Below are positions 44,077 to 52,919 of a stretch of 64,000 nt of DNA, one piece after another. The notes beneath the pieces were generated by a model. The model had not been told where the DNA came from, searched no databases, and saw only the letters and a list, made by a program, of their open reading frames with translations. The position numbers and the translations under genes are program-made. This stretch comes from G963701675 sp963701675 (GTDB lineage Bacteria; Planctomycetota; Planctomycetia; Gemmatales; Gemmataceae), in NCBI GenBank assembly GCA_963701675.1, contig OY969623.1:2542001-2606000 (forward strand), read 5' to 3'. Every line of letters starts with the position of its first letter. The stretch's first letter is position 1.

Positions 44077-47000
44077 ATGACTCGCAATCGATTCGCACGC
44101 ATTCCCCATCGGCCGATTTTGGAGATCCTGGAACGCCGCGATGTGCCGAGTTTCGGCGTGCCGCAAGCATTTCTGGCAGGCACGACGCCGACCGATGTGG
44201 TCAGCGCCGACTTCAACGGCGACGGCCGTTTCGATGTGGCCGTGGCCAATAACACCACTCCCGGCTTCGTCAACGTCCTGCTCAACAACGGTGTCGGCGG
44301 GTTTTCGGCCCCGAAGAGCTTCCCTACGGGTGGCTCCGGCGCCAACTCACTGGCCGTGTCCGATGTCAGCGGCGACGGCAAGCTGGACCTGGTAGTGACG
44401 AACTTGAACAGCGGCACGGTAGCGGTTTTGCGTGGCTCCGGCACCGGCCAATTCCGTCGGCCGATCACCTTTGCCGCCGGCACGAACCCGCGAGCAATCG
44501 CCACCGCGGATTTCAACAACGACGGCATCACCGACCTAGCGGTAGCCAACGATGTCAACGGTTCCGCGGGAATACTCCTCGGACAAGGCGGCGGAGCTTT
44601 TGTGCTAATCGCGAATATTCCGCTGGGTACACAGCCTTTGGACTTAACGGTCGGCGATGTCGACGGCGACAGCAATACGGACGTGGTTGCGGTGGGTTCA
44701 AATTTCCACCACGTGGTCGTGTTGCTGGGTAACGGCGACGGCTTTTTCCATGCCGGTGCGACTTACAGTCCCACCGCTCCCAGCGGCATTGCGTCCGGCG
44801 ATTTCGATGCCGACGGCGATCTCGACCTGGCCGTTGTTGATTTCACGACGACCGGCCTTGGTATTTGGGAAGGTAACGGCGATGGCACGTTCCAAACACC
44901 AGTCGACTATGGCGGCGCCGCCGGGAAGAAGGCGGTCGAAACGAGCGATGTGGATGGCGATGGCGACCTCGATGTGATCGTCTCCAACACGGATGACGGT
45001 TCAATTGACGTCTTTCTCGGAAATGGCAACGCCACATTCGAGTCCTCAGACCGGTATCCCGCCGCGGTCAATCCTTCCGAGGCGACCATCCGAGATTTCA
45101 CCGGCGATGGCGTGGCAGACATCGCCGTCGCCAATGCCGCGCCAGGAACCGGCACGGTCACACTCGTCCAGGGCCTCGGCGGCGGCGTGTTTCATGGCGC
45201 CGTCACGGTGTTGAACGCCGGGCCGAACATAACCGGTGTTACCGCGATCGACCTCAACAGCGACGGCGACCCGGATTTGGGCGTGACAAACAAGTTCGGC
45301 GCCCCGGGGCTGAGTGTGTTGCTGGGAGAAGCTGGAAGTGGATTCTCCAGCGCGTTTAACTACGCAACCGGACTCGACGAGAGCGCAATAACGGCAGCGG
45401 ATTACGACGGCGACGGCGCCCAGGACTTCGCCATCGCCACTGCCTTCGGCCCGGGCGCCATGACCGTTGTGTTTGGAACAGGCGGCGGCGGTCTGGAGCA
45501 GGCGCCTGTCTATGCCGTCAGCATTGGCTCGGTGATCACGGCCGACTTCGACGATGACGGCATCCTCGATCTCGCGGGAACCAGCGGCGGATGCTGTGTA
45601 AAGATCATGATCGGCAACGGCGACGGCACATTTCAGACGCCGGCCAGCTACCTCGGCGGCGGCACGACGCGGATCGTTACCAGTGGGGATTTCAACGCGG
45701 ATGGCCTGCCCGACCTCGCCGTCACAAATGACCTCATTTCGGGGACGGTAACGGTGCTCTTGAATCTGGGCGGCGCCATTTTCGGCGGGCCAGTCAGTTA
45801 CGCGGTCGGCGCCAGGCCATTCGGTGTCATCACAGGCGATCTCGATGCCGATGGCGACATCGACATTGTCAACGGACACAGTTACAGCACGTTCCTTAGC
45901 GTCTTGCTCGGCAACGGCGACGGGACGTTCCAATCTTCAGTGGCCTACGCGACCGGCGACCGGCCTGGCGCGATTAACCTTGGCGACGTCAATGGGGATG
46001 GCAATGTCGATATCGTTGCTGGGACTGGCCATCAGTACGACGTTCTCCTGGGCAATGGCGATGGTACGTTCCAAACATCCATCACTACGCTGCTGTTCGA
46101 TGATGCCTCCGGCGTGGTGCTCGCGGATTTCGACAGCAACGGCGACCTGGACCTGGTGATCTCCCATTACGATGGCGTCCAGTCACAGACGAGCATCCTC
46201 ATGGGCAACGGCGATGGCACCTTTCAGGCGCCGCAAAGTTATGCCACGGGTGATTCGTCCAGCTTCATCGTTGTGGAGGACTTCGACGGCGACAGTGTCC
46301 TGGACATTGCTGTCGGCAACCGAGACATCAACTCGAACAACAACCGCAGTCTCAGTCTGTTGCGCGGAAACGGCGATGGGACCTTCCAACCCAATTTCTT
46401 CACCTTGGCGGGAACTACGTTCGGCTCCCTTGCCGCAGGAGATTTCAATAGTGACGGAACGATCGACCTTGCCGTCGGCGACGGCAACCTGAGCATTTTG
46501 CTCAACAACGGGTCGCGCTTCGAAGCCATCAGCAATTACGGCGTGCTTTCATCACCGGCAACTGCTCTCGCTTCCGCCGATTTCAACGGCGACGGCAACC
46601 TGGACATTGCGGAAACGATGTCGCAGAATCCCGGCTTTGTGAGCGTTTGGATCGGCCGTGGCAGCGGCGGCTTCGAAAGTCAGTCGCTCGATTTCACGGT
46701 CGGCGAAAATCCGACTGACGTGGCGGCCGCGGACTTCAACGGCGATGGGTTCCCCGATCTCGTCACCGCCAACTCCTTCGGCACGACGATCAGCGTCCTC
46801 ATCGGTGTCGGCGATGGCACTTTCCTGCCGGCGACCGCCTACGCGGCCGGTGCGTCGCCCTACGGCATTGTCGCGGCGGACCTCGACGGCGATGGCGACA
46901 TGGATGTTGCGGTGGCCAACAACCTTTTCACCGGGACGGTTAATGTCTTGAAAGGCCGCGGCGACGGCACCTTCCAGCCCGCCGTAAGTTACGACGTCGG

Positions 47001-47496
47001 CTCGACACCGAAGGACATTCAGACGGCGGACATCAACGGTGACAGCATTCTGGACTTAGTCGTCGTCAATTCAAGCGGTGGCACGATCAGCCTGCTGATC
47101 GGCAATGGCGACGCTACCTTCCAGACCGCATTGCACTACGCCGGCATGACGGGTCCCATTGGACTGGTGCTGGCCGATGTCGATGGCGACAGTTGGCAGG
47201 ACGTCGTGATAGCACAAGCCAACGGCGTGGCCGTCCTGCTCAACGAAGCGGACTGGCCGGCGCCGATCGGAAATCCGTTGAGGCCGTTCGCCCACATCAA
47301 CGGAGCGCCGGATAAAGAGCCGACCATTGCGCGATCACAAATCGGCGAGCACTCGGAAACGAAGCCGGCCGATGCGGATGCCTCGGCGATAGTGCCTAAG
47401 CCAACGAACACGACTCGCGTCATCGCCCGTGTTGCCTTGGTCCAAGCGTCCGACTCAATGTTGGATGTGTTATCCACGGACTCCGCGATCAATTAA
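44077..47496 (+). CDS. Large FG-GAP/VCBS beta-propeller protein (1139 aa)
   Basis: ATG 44077 (MTRNRFARIPHRP) has GGAGGA eight bases upstream; the TTG at 44071 is not needed. LEILERRDVPSF is followed by about twenty FG-GAP units (ADFNGDGRFDVAVANN, DVDGDGDLDVIVS, DFTGDGVADIAVA, DLDGDGDMDVAVA) with GNGDGTF turns, enough for about three propellers. The tail is a diverged version of the shared one: NEADWPAPIGNPLRPFAHI ... TNTTRVIARVALVQASDSM. This intact gene is a useful reference for its frameshifted close relative at 20580-24001 (same ANxTTPGFVNV head). It is transcribed divergently from the minus-strand cluster and followed 31 bases later by a beta-helix gene. Exported by family inference. Confidence 0.9.
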   Translation: MTRNRFARIPHRPILEILERRDVPSFGVPQAFLAGTTPTDVVSADFNGDGRFDVAVANNTTPGFVNVLLNNGVGGFSAPKSFPTGGSGANSLAVSDVSGDGKLDLVVTNLNSGTVAVLRGSGTGQFRRPITFAAGTNPRAIATADFNNDGITDLAVANDVNGSAGILLGQGGGAFVLIANIPLGTQPLDLTVGDVDGDSNTDVVAVGSNFHHVVVLLGNGDGFFHAGATYSPTAPSGIASGDFDADGDLDLAVVDFTTTGLGIWEGNGDGTFQTPVDYGGAAGKKAVETSDVDGDGDLDVIVSNTDDGSIDVFLGNGNATFESSDRYPAAVNPSEATIRDFTGDGVADIAVANAAPGTGTVTLVQGLGGGVFHGAVTVLNAGPNITGVTAIDLNSDGDPDLGVTNKFGAPGLSVLLGEAGSGFSSAFNYATGLDESAITAADYDGDGAQDFAIATAFGPGAMTVVFGTGGGGLEQAPVYAVSIGSVITADFDDDGILDLAGTSGGCCVKIMIGNGDGTFQTPASYLGGGTTRIVTSGDFNADGLPDLAVTNDLISGTVTVLLNLGGAIFGGPVSYAVGARPFGVITGDLDADGDIDIVNGHSYSTFLSVLLGNGDGTFQSSVAYATGDRPGAINLGDVNGDGNVDIVAGTGHQYDVLLGNGDGTFQTSITTLLFDDASGVVLADFDSNGDLDLVISHYDGVQSQTSILMGNGDGTFQAPQSYATGDSSSFIVVEDFDGDSVLDIAVGNRDINSNNNRSLSLLRGNGDGTFQPNFFTLAGTTFGSLAAGDFNSDGTIDLAVGDGNLSILLNNGSRFEAISNYGVLSSPATALASADFNGDGNLDIAETMSQNPGFVSVWIGRGSGGFESQSLDFTVGENPTDVAAADFNGDGFPDLVTANSFGTTISVLIGVGDGTFLPATAYAAGASPYGIVAADLDGDGDMDVAVANNLFTGTVNVLKGRGDGTFQPAVSYDVGSTPKDIQTADINGDSILDLVVVNSSGGTISLLIGNGDATFQTALHYAGMTGPIGLVLADVDGDSWQDVVIAQANGVAVLLNEADWPAPIGNPLRPFAHINGAPDKEPTIARSQIGEHSETKPADADASAIVPKPTNTTRVIARVALVQASDSMLDVLSTDSAIN

Positions 47497-47527
47497 ACTA
47501 ACGTTCTTTACCTTGGGAGATTTGTCC

Positions 47528-47860
47528 ATGACTCGCAAACGTACCACTCGATGTCGATTCGCTCCGCGGTTCGATACCCTTGAAGACCGCACGCTGCTTT
47601 CCACCTGCCATGTGACCCGCTTCGGCGATGCGGGCGTCGGGAAAGGTTTTCGGGGGGACTTGCGTTACTGCATCAACAAAGTGAACACCGAGCCAGGGCC
47701 GGACGTTATCGACTTCACCATCAGCGGCAACAACATTAACCTCAACAGTTCTTTGCCTGAGTTGACGGGCGACGTTGATATCCAAGGCCCGGGCTATGAA
47801 GCCTTGTGGGTTGCCGGAATGGGCAACCGGATTTTCAAGGTTGGCGCGGCGCAACGGTAG
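47528..47860 (+). CDS. Beta-helix repeat protein, 5' part of a frameshifted gene
   Basis: ATG 47528 (MTRKRTTRCRFAPRF) follows GGGAGA. DTLEDRTLLSTCHVTRF, GFRGDLRYCINKVN, NINLNSSLPELTGDVDIQ and GNRIFKVGA follow. One G is missing in GGCGCGGCGC near 47847-47851; with it the sequence reads KVGAGATVELSGLSLV. The frame stops at 47860. Second gene of the plus-strand pair. Confidence 0.82.
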   Translation: MTRKRTTRCRFAPRFDTLEDRTLLSTCHVTRFGDAGVGKGFRGDLRYCINKVNTEPGPDVIDFTISGNNINLNSSLPELTGDVDIQGPGYEALWVAGMGNRIFKVGAAQR

Positions 47861-48951
47861 AACTTTCGGGGCTCTCTCTGGTCTTGGGATCTGTTCAACA
47901 AAGCGGTGCTGACGAGGGCGGCGCTATCTACAACGGCGGCACACTCACGATTCATGATGCCCGCTTCATGCAGAACGGCAGCGGCATCATGGATCACGGG
48001 GGAGCGATATATAATGCCGGCACATTGACCATGCGTGATTCGCTGGTTATTGGAAACATGGCTGAGAGCGGCGGCGGTATCTATAACGCTGGGAACCTGA
48101 GCATCGAAACCAGTCTGATTACGGAAAACCTGGCAGCGGCGAACACCGCCCACGGCGGCGGCATTTTCAATGCCGGAACTTTGTCGATCACGGGAAGCAG
48201 CGTGATTGACAACACGGCGAAGGCGACCGCGGACGGCGGTAAGGCCTGGGGCGGCGGCATTTACAACATCGGAATGTTGTGGCTCGACAGCAGCGTGGTC
48301 GCGGACAATGCGGTCGACACGGCATACCAAGGCGCTTTTGCGTCTGGCGGTGGGATCGTCAACTACACCAATGGAGTCGCGACCATCCGGAACAGTACGA
48401 TCGCAAACAACATCGCGGATGAGGACGGCGTGGGGGGCATTCTGTCTCATGGCACTGGCACGGCGATAACCATTGACCACAGCACCATCGCGGGAAATCT
48501 CGGCCGAAACGCAGGAGGCATTTGGAGTGTGACGGACTTTACTGTGAGTTTGCGAAACACCATTGTTGCGGGGAACTTTGCGCAGATTTCGGAAGAAGGC
48601 CACGACCTTTTGGGCCAATTCTCATCTGCTGGTCATAACCTGATCGGCGATTCCTCAGGGGCCGGCGGCTTTGGCGCTACGGACATTCTGGACGTTGATC
48701 CCATACTTGGCCCGCTCGCCGACAACGGCGGCCTGACTTTGACGATGGCCCTGCTGCCAGGCAGCCCGGCAATCGATGCCGGCGACAACACCGGCGCCCC
48801 ACTTTGGGACCAGCGAGGCCCGGGGTTCCCGCGGATCGTGAACGGCACGATCGACATCGGCGCGTTCGAGGTGCAGGCGACCGGTGCGCCGGCAATTTCG
48901 CCGCGGCTCGACTTTCTACTGATGCTCATTACCGCTGATTTGTTCGATTGA
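47806..48951 (+). CDS. Beta-helix repeat protein, 3' part of a frameshifted gene
   Basis: Family sequence begins at ATVELSGLSLVLGSVQQSG (about 47852) and continues with GGAIYNGGTLTIHDARF, GGGIYNAGNLSIETSLI, GGGIYNIGMLWLDSSVV and STIAGN rungs. The C-terminal module (PGSPAIDAGDNTGAPLWD, NGTIDIGAFEVQ) ends LLMLITADLFD, the same ending type as the orphan fragment at 13435-13513. A strong hairpin lies 79 bases after the stop. The joined protein is about 475 residues. Confidence 0.83.
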   Translation: MGCRNGQPDFQGWRGATVELSGLSLVLGSVQQSGADEGGAIYNGGTLTIHDARFMQNGSGIMDHGGAIYNAGTLTMRDSLVIGNMAESGGGIYNAGNLSIETSLITENLAAANTAHGGGIFNAGTLSITGSSVIDNTAKATADGGKAWGGGIYNIGMLWLDSSVVADNAVDTAYQGAFASGGGIVNYTNGVATIRNSTIANNIADEDGVGGILSHGTGTAITIDHSTIAGNLGRNAGGIWSVTDFTVSLRNTIVAGNFAQISEEGHDLLGQFSSAGHNLIGDSSGAGGFGATDILDVDPILGPLADNGGLTLTMALLPGSPAIDAGDNTGAPLWDQRGPGFPRIVNGTIDIGAFEVQATGAPAISPRLDFLLMLITADLFD

Positions 48952-49029
48952 GTTACAGACGGCGGCATCAACTTAGAGCGCATATCAGAGAGGCGTAGCG
49001 ACTGGCGCTATCACCTCGGCCTTACGGCT

Positions 49030-49060
49030 CGACGCTCGCCTCTGACTTTGGCGAGCGTCG
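49030..49060. terminator. Strong hairpin between convergent genes
   Basis: CGACGCTCGCC (49030-49040) and GGCGAGCGTCG (49050-49060) are perfectly complementary around a nine-base loop, with no T-run on either side. Its place between the plus-strand beta-helix gene (stop 48951) and the minus-strand kinase-TPR gene (stop 49204) suits a bidirectional terminator. The remainder of 48952-49203 shows no gene. Confidence 0.55.
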
Positions 49061-49203
49061 TGGTGTAAGCCCGACGTGAAAGCATTGTCAAACTTGGCTT
49101 GATAGGTGAAACAGACCTGTCTGTACCCGCACGGACAAGAATAAGAATGTCTGTGCCACGCATCACTTCAGGTTTGATGGTACATCAGGTTCGAGATCAT
49201 CCT

Positions 49204-50513
49204 CTATTGAACTGGATCGCCCTGAAGCCTCCGGCCCTCCCATTCGCTTGCTTTCGCAGTGTCGCCTGTCGCCTTGTACAGGCGAATGAGCCATTCGACG
49301 GATTCAACGAATCGCGCCGCGCTGCGCGGCCGAGGTTTTCTTGCGCACGCAGGCCTTCATAGCCGGCGATTAGTAGAGGCTCGGCGTCGGCGTACTTCTG
49401 CTGGCGGGCGAGAGTCTCACCCAATCGGACTTCCACCGAGTGACGCAGCACCGTACGAAGATTCTTCTTTTCGAGAATTTCGAGGGCCTCACGCAGAGGC
49501 GGCTCCGCACGCTCGTACTCGCCTTGGTCGATCCAGCAGACACCGACTCCTGCCAAAGTCCTGGCCAGGGCCGGACTATTCGGATGCACCTCCCGGCGAA
49601 TGACCAAGGCCTCTTGAAGCAGCGTGAGCGCCTCCTGATGCCGATCCAACTCGCGGTACAGGCCGCCAAGATTTTCCATCGACGTCAAGGTTTGATGATC
49701 CTTAGGCCCGTTACGCGCTTTGAATCGCCGAGATGTTTCTTCCCACAGCGGCAGGGCATCGGATAAACGCCCGAGTTCGTGGTACGTTGTGGCCAGATTG
49801 TTCATCGAGTTGAGTGTGTCCGGATGGTCCAACCCGAACTTGGCCTTGCACAACGAGGTGGTTTCCTCGAAAAGCGCGATTGCCTCCGAGCGGCGCCCGA
49901 GCTCCTGATAGATCGACGCAATGGCGTGCAGAGAGTGTAGTGTGTAGAGATGGTCCTGCCCCAAGTTGCTCTTCCGCCAGGCGTGGACCTCTTCGTGAAG
50001 CTTAAGCGCATCGGCGAGTCGCCCGGTTTTCTGATACGCGAGCGCAAGACTTGCCATTTTTCCGTATGTAGAGCCTGGATCCGGAACGGATTTCAGTTTT
50101 CGAAGTTTGCCAACGATCTCTTCCAGAAGAGGCACTGCATCCTGATGTCTTCCGATGTCGATGTACGCATGGGCGAGATTGCCCAACGCACCCAGCGTTG
50201 TCGCGTTATCGGCACCTAGTTTTGCCTCGTACAAAAGATGAATCTCTTCTGCCAGCCGCAGGGCTTCGTCCCATTGCCCCGCCGCACGATATGCCATTGC
50301 CAAATGCGTGGAGGCGACAAGAGTGTCGTCGTGATCGGCGCCCAATGTCTCACGCAAGATTTCTCGTGCCTGTTTGAGCAGCTTCACCGCCGGGCCAGGG
50401 ATACTCAGTCCTTCGTATGTCTTTCCGAAAGCTTGAAGCAATCTTCCACGTGTAGCCGGATCGTGGGCGAATTTTCGGTCCAACTGCTTCACGGCGTATT
50501 CAAGCACATCCAC
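49204..50513 (-). CDS. TPR half of a kinase-TPR protein (3' part of a gene with two frameshifts)
   Basis: This frame starts MDVLEYAVKQLDRKFAHDPA and carries about eight kinesin-light-chain-type TPRs of 42 residues (DHDDTLVASTHLAMAYRAAG, HPDTLNSMNNLATTYHELG). In planctomycete kinases of this class the same segment directly follows the membrane helix in one polypeptide. The adjacent frame joining DGTNIKLVDVLEYAVKQ to the kinase end supports this, with one base missing near 50550. A second break near 49320 displaces the C-terminus: the true end reads RFVESVEWLIRLYKATGDTA and stops at 49204, rather than continuing in the displayed frame to 49197. TPRs probably bind partner proteins on the side opposite the kinase domain. 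Confidence 0.82.
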
Positions 50514-52111
50514 TAGCTTGATGTTGGTTCCGTCGCGCTTCGGGCTTGCGCGCGAAAGACGGCGACCAGAAACTGCGACACCGCCTCGGCTCGATCCTTC
50601 TCCTTCTTTGCCGACTGCTCGGCAAGTAGGGCGACTTCCTTCTGCTTCTCTTCATCGAACCGTGCCTGCCGTTCACCCGCACGCGCCACGTTAAGCAGCA
50701 CCGCCGCCCCGCTCGACAACAACACCGCTACCACCAACATTGCCACGGCGCTGGTCGCCAGCGTTCGGTGCTTGCGCAGAAAGCGCCGAGTCCGCTCTCG
50801 CCACGGTTCCCGGTACACCGCGACAGGCTCGTCCGCGAGCCAATGTTCCACGTCGGCGGCGAGATGCAGCGCCGAGGCATAACGATCAGCCGGTTGAAGC
50901 GCCATTGCCTTGAGGCATACGGCCTCCAATGCCGCCGCCGTTTCTGGGCGGATCTGTCGCGGCCGCGGGAACTTTCCGTTTCTTACCGCGTGCAACAACT
51001 CGCCGCGGTCCGCGGAACTGAAGGCCGGCTTCCCCGTCAGGACAGTGTAAAGTGTGGCTCCAAGTCCATAGATGTCCGTTGCCGGACCGATGAGATCGAC
51101 CCGTCCCGCCGCCTGCTCGGGACTCATATACGCCGGCGTCCCCACGGCCGCCCCCGGCATCGTGTCAATTGGCTCATTCCGGGAATCGGATTCTGAATTC
51201 TGACTTCTGAATTCTGAATTCTCCCCCACCGCCTTCGCCAATCCCCAATCCACAATCAACGTCTCGCCGAAACTCCCCAGCATCACGTTGCCAGGTTTCA
51301 GATCGCGGTGCAGAACACCGCGGCTGTGGGCGTAGGCGACCGCATTGCACATGTCCAAGAAGCGGCGTAACAATTGCCGAAACTCTACACGCCGGTCGTT
51401 TCGCTCAGGGCCAGTCACCTCAGATCCGTGGAAGCGCTCGATGGCTTCCTTCAAGTTGACACCGTTGACAAACCGCATCGCATAGTATGGGCGGCCGTCT
51501 GTATGGGCACCCAGGCTGTAGATTGGGACGATGCCGGGATGTTCCAGCCCGCCGGTGATTTTTGCTTCCCTTATGAAACGGCTGCGGAAACTGGGTGCAT
51601 GGGCATGTTCCGGTTGGATTTCTTTCAGGGCAACTTCACGTTCCAGTTCCAGATCCTCTGCGACGAAGACTTCGCCGAGGCCGCCTCTAGCATGACTCCG
51701 TAGTACCCGAAATCGCGAGGAAGCCGACGTACCATTCACAGCCTTCGAGGTGCAACCAATCGGCGCTATTGCGGACGCCGTGTCTCGGCTTTCGTCGCCA
51801 TAGGAACGCGAGTTTGCGTCTGAGTCTGTGCTCCCGCCTGCCATCGACGCCATGATCTTTAACGCCCCGTGTACGGCGTTCTCGTGTTTCTCCAACTGCT
51901 CTTCGAGCGAGGCCTGCACCATGATGCGCCGTTCATACGACAATGCTCCTCGTTCACGTAGAATCTGACCGACCGGTTTCGATTTGTCAGTCGTCCATGC
52001 ATTCAAGGCGCCGACAAACGCATCCGAGTCGATGAATCCCGAACGCATTGCGATAATGCCAAACAGCAGATTTTGATCGAACGACGGAGCAAGTGAAGAG
52101 TCGTCATTCAT
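50513..52111 (-). CDS. Membrane Ser/Thr protein kinase (5' part of kinase-TPR gene)
   Basis: Residues 1-90 form a helical N-terminal region. The kinase domain spans about 134-435: Gly-loop GGLGEV (143-148), Lys163 in ALKEI, HRDLKPGN (268-275), DWG (288-290) in place of DFG, and GTPAYMSPEQ (324-333). DWG is common in planctomycete kinases and is not taken as inactivating. A membrane helix lies at about 451-473, followed by a coiled-coil-like basic/acidic stretch (EEKQKEVALLAEQSAKKEKD). An in-frame low-complexity insert (residues 297-311) follows DWGLAKAV in the activation segment. The ECF sigma gene lies 27 bases upstream on the same strand, a frequent planctomycete pairing suggesting that the kinase controls or senses for that sigma factor. 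Confidence 0.92.
   Translation of the reverse strand: MNDDSSLAPSFDQNLLFGIIAMRSGFIDSDAFVGALNAWTTDKSKPVGQILRERGALSYERRIMVQASLEEQLEKHENAVHGALKIMASMAGGSTDSDANSRSYGDESRDTASAIAPIGCTSKAVNGTSASSRFRVLRSHARGGLGEVFVAEDLELEREVALKEIQPEHAHAPSFRSRFIREAKITGGLEHPGIVPIYSLGAHTDGRPYYAMRFVNGVNLKEAIERFHGSEVTGPERNDRRVEFRQLLRRFLDMCNAVAYAHSRGVLHRDLKPGNVMLGSFGETLIVDWGLAKAVGENSEFRSQNSESDSRNEPIDTMPGAAVGTPAYMSPEQAAGRVDLIGPATDIYGLGATLYTVLTGKPAFSSADRGELLHAVRNGKFPRPRQIRPETAAALEAVCLKAMALQPADRYASALHLAADVEHWLADEPVAVYREPWRERTRRFLRKHRTLATSAVAMLVVAVLLSSGAAVLLNVARAGERQARFDEEKQKEVALLAEQSAKKEKDRAEAVSQFLVAVFRAQARSATEPTSS
51188..51222. repeat. Low-complexity GAATTCTGA-type repeat inside the kinase gene
   Basis: Tandem TTCTGAATTCTGA units encode about 15 residues (ENSEFRSQNSESDSRNE) in the activation segment between DWG and GTPAYMSPEQ. 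The length preserves the frame. The unit resembles dispersed short repeats seen inserted into genes elsewhere; it probably forms a surface loop. Confidence 0.7.
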
Positions 52112-52138
52112 CGAAGGTTTCTCCAGTGCTTCGGCTGA

Positions 52139-52720
52139 CTAGTCCAACAGGCCCCTGCCGACGGTGCGCAGACGTTTCAGTACGCGCGACTTGGCGAGGC
52201 GCACCGCATTCGGCGACACGCCAAGTTGTGTTGCTATCTCTGCGGCGCGAACTTCATCAAAAAAGCTGCGCGTGAATGCGCTCCAGGTCTTGCGGCTGAA
52301 TTCGGGCTCGATCATCGCCAATAGGCTCTGCACGACGTGCTGGTCATGTTCTTGATCCCATTGTTGACTTAGCGCGCTGGATGGGTCTTCCAATTGCAGC
52401 AGCACCGAGTCCGGTGTTCCACCCGCACCAACTCGCTCGCGTTTGTATCGGTCGCGCCAGTAGTCCTTTAGCCGACTCACGGTGATGGTGCGCAACCAAC
52501 GCCGAAACGAGCCGGTACGCTGGCGGACGAAGTTTGGTAGCTTTTGGACAACACCACTCAGGATTTCTTGGGTAAGGTCGTCCGCCTCGAATTGCAAGGC
52601 AGGCTCGCGCAACAGCCAGCGATGAATGAGCGGTGTGTAGACGACAATCAACTGTTGCCAGTCGCGGGAAGCGCCGCGTTGCTTGATGCGCTCAAGAAGG
52701 CTGACAGGAGTTTCAAGCAT
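52139..52720 (-). CDS. ECF-type RNA polymerase sigma factor
   Basis: From ATG 52720 (MLETPVSLLERIKQRG) the 193-residue product has sigma region 2 (residues ~20-90: WQQLIVVYTPLIHRWL, FEADDLTQEIL, RRWLRTITVSRLKDYWRD). Region 4 is a C-terminal helix-turn-helix (AAEIATQLGVSPNAVRLAKS). Region 3 is absent, as in ECF factors. The in-frame ATG at 52768 would add 16 residues without family support. No anti-sigma gene is adjacent; the linked kinase 27 bases downstream is the likely partner. It would direct RNA polymerase to a set of promoters not identifiable here. Confidence 0.93.
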   Translation of the reverse strand: MLETPVSLLERIKQRGASRDWQQLIVVYTPLIHRWLLREPALQFEADDLTQEILSGVVQKLPNFVRQRTGSFRRWLRTITVSRLKDYWRDRYKRERVGAGGTPDSVLLQLEDPSSALSQQWDQEHDQHVVQSLLAMIEPEFSRKTWSAFTRSFFDEVRAAEIATQLGVSPNAVRLAKSRVLKRLRTVGRGLLD

Positions 52721-52919
52721 GCGAGCCCCTTCGACGCAGGCGTTCCGATTCGCACCGCTGGCAATCATGATTCCAACGATGAATGCCAGTCTAACACGTG
52801 TTGAAACTCACTGCTATGGTCTGGCTGACTTTGGATTAGTGCGTAGACTAACGCAATTACCGGCGCGTCGCCCACCGGCATTCCGAGTTTTTATTCCACA
52901 CATATGAAGGAGGTCAGTA

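Noticed and set aside
1..48951. Dozens of copies of a short DNA word such as GTCGCCGTTGAAATC, which might suggest a CRISPR or dispersed regulatory repeat
   Set aside because: Each copy encodes the DFNGDG loop of an FG-GAP unit in frame, and the spacing follows the protein repeats rather than a spacer array.
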